This document shows, piece after piece, positions 61,101 through 64,000 of a DNA stretch of 64,000 bases. The notes beneath the pieces are model-generated. The model saw nothing but the letters and a program-made list of their open reading frames with translations, was not told the origin of the DNA and searched no databases. Source of the stretch: Candidatus Krumholzibacteriota bacterium (lineage in GTDB: Bacteria; Krumholzibacteriota; Krumholzibacteriia; Krumholzibacteriales; Krumholzibacteriaceae). Each line of letters begins with the position of its first letter. Within the stretch, counting starts at the first letter, position 1. The stretch is from the NCBI GenBank assembly GCA_016932415.1, contig JAFGCX010000007.1, positions 62,001-126,000 of the forward strand. The letters run 5' to 3'. The translations under genes and the position numbers were made by a program.

Positions 61101-62468
61101 CTAGAAGGTATAGAACAGTTCCCATCTGAGGAAATTCGCTATCGAAGCATCCTCGTTATAATAATCTCCCGGATCGAACCTTTCCCAGAGCAGGTGGCCG
61201 GAGAGGTTTTTGCAGAATCTGTATTTTATCTTCACAGAGGAAAGAAAGCCTTTCGTTTTGCCGCTGCCGAGTATCGAGCCCATCCCCGGCACCGCCCAGC
61301 TGGCGGCGGGAGGATCGGCGACAGCCTTCATGAAATAAATGGAAGCCTCGGCTGTCATATTCTTCATCGGTTTCGCCGTGGTTTTCAGGTTCGGAGCAAA
61401 AAGGTTATCCCAGTAGGCGATGCCGTTTCCGGTCGTAGCCATAGTGTAGATCAACAGCTCGCTCCATTTCGGCCAGCGGCTGTAGAGAGGGTCCCACCCT
61501 TCATATTCATCGGTACTGGGATCGTCGCCGGAAAGATATATCACTCCAACGGTCAGTTCAGGCTCGACTGTCGATGGAAGATTGAACGTCCCGTGGAGAT
61601 ACCCGCCGAACCCTTTCCGGTCGGACTTTCCCCTGTCTCCAAGCTGGAGCGCCCATTCGGTGGCGTAACTGAACGAGTCTCCTTTTTTCCCGCTGAGCCT
61701 TCCGCCTGCTGTATGGATATCGCTTTCCGGGGTATTGCCACCTTCGCTTTCATTCTTGTAGAAGTAATATCCCTCTATCTTGTGGCCTTCAAAAGACTGG
61801 TCGGTGTAGTAGGCCCCCGCTCCCATCTCGTCATAGTCGATCAGCGGCTGGCGCTGGCAGTTCAGCGTCGGCAGATATTTGTCCCATGAAGGATTGGAAA
61901 GCATGTGCAGTTCGATCGATCTTTTCTCAAACTTCGCGCCGAGCCTGACGGCATTGAAATACCCCGTGCGAGAGCCGTCGAGCGGCCCTCCGTCCATGAA
62001 AAGAAATCCCTCGCCGTACATGATATTCTGCCGGCCGACGGTCATGCTCAAAGGCGACCCGGCTATATCGTTGGCGGAGATATAGAGTTTTTCGAATATC
62101 AACTCGTTGATCTCGAAGTCTTCGTCCTGGTACCCCTTCGTCGATTTGAACCAGTGCCTGTGCTCGTTGTTCAGGGCGGCATGGACGGTCCATCTTTCGG
62201 CCGGCTTCCACTCGCACCATAACCTCGTCCTGACCCTGAAGAAAGACCAGTCGTCGCTATTGCCGTCATGGAGATCGAACCCGTTCTCGATATATGTCTG
62301 CCTTACCCTCTCGTCGAAACCATACCTGAAAGCTGCCGGCTCTCCGGCCGATAAACAGGCGGCGCTGAACCCGCCCGCTGCGGCGACCAGAATAGTGAAG
62401 AATATCGCTACTGCGGCGACGTTTTTCGCCGATCGATCGATCCTGAATGGAAGAGTCAAAGATCCCAT
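61101..62468 (-). CDS. Alginate-export-like outer-membrane porin
   Basis: 455 residues from the ATG with AGGAAGGAATTCG upstream; the frame is open to 62615. The N-terminal signal is long (about 1-42). RVRTRLWCEWKPAERWTVH, GRQNIMYGEGFLF and WATEWALQLGD-like strands, and a C-terminal Phe (WELFYTF) fit the Alginate_exp barrel, with about 18 strands. Such porins pass sugars, acids or polymers. Its stop is 21 bp before the small symporter subunit, so porin, subunit and symporter probably form one uptake operon. Confidence 0.82.
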   Translation of the reverse strand: MGSLTLPFRIDRSAKNVAAVAIFFTILVAAAGGFSAACLSAGEPAAFRYGFDERVRQTYIENGFDLHDGNSDDWSFFRVRTRLWCEWKPAERWTVHAALNNEHRHWFKSTKGYQDEDFEINELIFEKLYISANDIAGSPLSMTVGRQNIMYGEGFLFMDGGPLDGSRTGYFNAVRLGAKFEKRSIELHMLSNPSWDKYLPTLNCQRQPLIDYDEMGAGAYYTDQSFEGHKIEGYYFYKNESEGGNTPESDIHTAGGRLSGKKGDSFSYATEWALQLGDRGKSDRKGFGGYLHGTFNLPSTVEPELTVGVIYLSGDDPSTDEYEGWDPLYSRWPKWSELLIYTMATTGNGIAYWDNLFAPNLKTTAKPMKNMTAEASIYFMKAVADPPAASWAVPGMGSILGSGKTKGFLSSVKIKYRFCKNLSGHLLWERFDPGDYYNEDASIANFLRWELFYTF

Positions 62469-62689
62469 CGAATTCCTTCCTGTCATCTCCGGGGCTGGAT
62501 TTACGCCGCTTATCAGCCAACTCCACCCCTTATTATCGGTAGTTCCCTTCTCCCGGCAGATGATAACCGAAATCTGCCCGGGCATTCTATCTTTTTTCGC
62601 CCCGGCGCGGGACAAACGGCACGCCGCGCAGTAACGATTTGTTTTTCAGCCACTTAAAATCATTTTTCACCATAACGGCGGAAATATGT

Positions 62690-62695
62690 TATAAT
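62690..62695 (+). promoter_or_regulatory. Possible -10 element for the C25 peptidase gene
   Basis: TATAAT lies about 45 bp before the start codon. Upstream TTCACC at 18 bp spacing is a weak -35 match. Confidence 0.4.
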
Positions 62696-62739
62696 TATCT
62701 CTCTGGAAGGATATGGACAGCCATGCCCGAAAGCGAGTT

Positions 62740-64000
62740 ATGAGACTTATATCGAAACTTATACGTTGTTCTGCCGCCTTGATCATCTTCCTGGCTCTCC
62801 AGCCATATACGATTCAGGCCGGCCAGGTATCTATCACTTATCATTTCGATGAACCAGTGATAGAGGTCTCGCCGGACGGCTTTTCACGAATGATCTTCCC
62901 CTCTACGATCCAGGCGGGAAAAGCCGGTGGTCCGAGTTTTCCATTCAGAGGTATAAATATCCTTCTCCCGCGAGGAGAGGCGGTCTCGTCGGTATCGCTT
63001 CAGCGCAGAGGATGGAAAGATCTCGATAAGGATGTGATCCTTCGTCCCCGGCAGCACCCTGTCCCCTCACTGGAAAATACCAGGCCGGAAAACGGTTTTC
63101 TCTATAACAGCGCGGCGTATTTATCGACATCCTGGTCGTATCCGCCTGCTTCAGAGTTCAGGACGCGATATTACAGGGGACACGCGATAGCCACCGGATC
63201 GTTTTCTCCGGCAGGATTCCTTCCCTCGGAAAAAAGGGCAGGATATTACAGCGAAATAGAGGTGATCGTCGAAACGGCCCCTTCCGTTAAAAGCGACAGA
63301 GCCCTGTCGATGCTTCGCACCGATTCTTCGACACTCGATTATCTGAAGGAACTGATCGATAACCCGACTGCGGCGGATCTATATGAAAGATCCGTCGATC
63401 GATCGCCATCAGCAGGAGATGAATACGAATACCTGATAATAACCAGGGCGATGCTGGAAAACGAGTTCGAAGCCCTTAAGGATTTCTACAATCGAAGAGG
63501 TGTCCGGACCCGGATCATGACCGTCGAATATATCGAGAGCATCTACCCTGGAACCGACCTGCAGGAACAGATCCGCGCGGCGGTGATCTCGGAGTATATT
63601 GAGAATGGAATAACCGGCCTTCTCCTTGCCGGCGACGGAGATCCGGGCGATCCCGCCACAGTACCGTACAGGGGGCTGTACTGTTCGGTCAATTCATCGA
63701 TCGTATACCAGGACAACTCGATCCCCGCCGATATCTATTACGCCGCGCTCGATGGAAACTGGAACGACGATCTCGACCTCCTGTGGGGCGAACCGGGAGA
63801 GGATGACCTATTCTCGGAAATTTCGGTCGGCCGGGCCCCGGTCGATTCCCCCGCCGAAGCGGCGATATTCATCCACAAGACGACCAGCTACCAGGAATCT
63901 CCCGTCGGCAGCCAGATGAGAGACGTCCTTCTGCTCGGAGAACATCTCTATAGCGACCCCCAGACATATGGCGGGAACGAGATGGATCAACTGGTCGACA
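62740..64000 (+). CDS. C25 (gingipain-type) peptidase, N-terminal part (3' end outside window)
   Basis: About 420 residues are visible and the frame stays open to the last base. A signal peptide (MRLISKLIRCSAALIIFLAL, ending near TIQA) is followed by a propeptide-like beta-rich region (about 30-215) and the start of the C25 catalytic fold: EYEYLIITRAMLENEFEAL, DFYNRRGVRTRIMTVEYI, LLLAGDGDPGDP, PADIYYAALDGNW and ISVGRAPVDSPAEAAIFIHKT. Catalytic His and Cys should lie beyond the window. C25 enzymes are secreted cysteine peptidases, often carried by the type IX system in the FCB group. An alternative in-frame ATG is at 62713. Confidence 0.85.
   Translation, partial: MRLISKLIRCSAALIIFLALQPYTIQAGQVSITYHFDEPVIEVSPDGFSRMIFPSTIQAGKAGGPSFPFRGINILLPRGEAVSSVSLQRRGWKDLDKDVILRPRQHPVPSLENTRPENGFLYNSAAYLSTSWSYPPASEFRTRYYRGHAIATGSFSPAGFLPSEKRAGYYSEIEVIVETAPSVKSDRALSMLRTDSSTLDYLKELIDNPTAADLYERSVDRSPSAGDEYEYLIITRAMLENEFEALKDFYNRRGVRTRIMTVEYIESIYPGTDLQEQIRAAVISEYIENGITGLLLAGDGDPGDPATVPYRGLYCSVNSSIVYQDNSIPADIYYAALDGNWNDDLDLLWGEPGEDDLFSEISVGRAPVDSPAEAAIFIHKTTSYQESPVGSQMRDVLLLGEHLYSDPQTYGGNEMDQLVD

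Noticed and set aside
1-64000. tRNA, rRNA, CRISPR arrays and riboswitches
   Set aside because: Looked for on both strands by eye; no cloverleaf-like element, repeated spacer array or recognisable aptamer was seen. A tRNAscan or Rfam search could still find one.

Overview
The window looks like chromosome from an uncultured Gram-negative bacterium. Supporting features are several signal-peptide outer-membrane beta-barrels with aromatic C-termini, many lipoboxes, an AsmA-like protein, two S9 peptidases, a tricorn-type S41 peptidase and a C25 (gingipain-type) peptidase. That set fits the FCB-type candidate phyla (for example Krumholzibacteriota or Eisenbacteria-like lineages), but no marker gene here settles it. 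Most genes have good Shine-Dalgarno sites and sometimes TTG/GTG starts. I see no tRNA, rRNA or CRISPR array.

Layout. 1-16.4 kb: AbgT transporter end, PilZ-like/HDOD pair, glycosyltransferase plus ClC channel, a degenerate prepilin-peptidase-like membrane protein with a DUF192 protein, an exported Memo-family protein, an MFS transporter, a class II aldolase, a methyltransferase behind an OPT transporter, an S9 peptidase and a histidine kinase. 16.9-21.5 kb (minus): a compact operon of GT4 glycosyltransferase, NodB-type deacetylase, a CapK/PaaK-like adenylate-forming enzyme fused to a PanD-like domain, and a free PanD. The two PanD copies have lost complementary active-site residues, which is the most striking observation here. 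21.7-23.3 kb: two paralogous outer-membrane barrels, each followed by a near-identical terminator. 23.9-27.7 kb: a four-gene operon of an SPFH protein with three zinc ribbons and three related zinc-ribbon proteins, behind a sigma-54-like promoter; it recalls the Bacillus YdjG/YdjI membrane-stress module. 27.9-36 kb: a surface-glycan locus (flippase, two asparagine-synthetase-like proteins, LicC-like cytidylyltransferase, CDP-alcohol transferase, GT4). The cytidylyltransferase and CDP-alcohol transferase probably act in sequence.

36-49 kb: beta-lactamase-fold lipoprotein, outer-membrane barrel, PAP2 phosphatase, DASS transporter, zinc-ribbon protein, ArnT/PMT-like membrane glycosyltransferase with a TPR tail, second S9 peptidase, divergent macro-domain protein, RluA pseudouridine synthase, NicX/M29-like metalloprotein, and the HtpX/LemA pair. 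49-57.4 kb: a lipoprotein under a near-perfect sigma-54 promoter, AsmA-like protein, a cysteine-rich repeat lipoprotein under a consensus sigma-70 promoter, and the tricorn homologue. 57.4-59.4 kb is a foreign-looking island: an ORF relic, an IS256-type transposase tail and an AT-rich ankyrin lipoprotein. 59.5-62.5 kb: a sodium:solute symporter with a 40-residue accessory subunit and an alginate-export-like porin, probably one uptake operon. The window ends inside a C25 peptidase gene.

Protein functions are by motif recognition only; no database search was run. Where a ribosome-binding site favoured an internal start over the longest frame, the shorter gene is reported.
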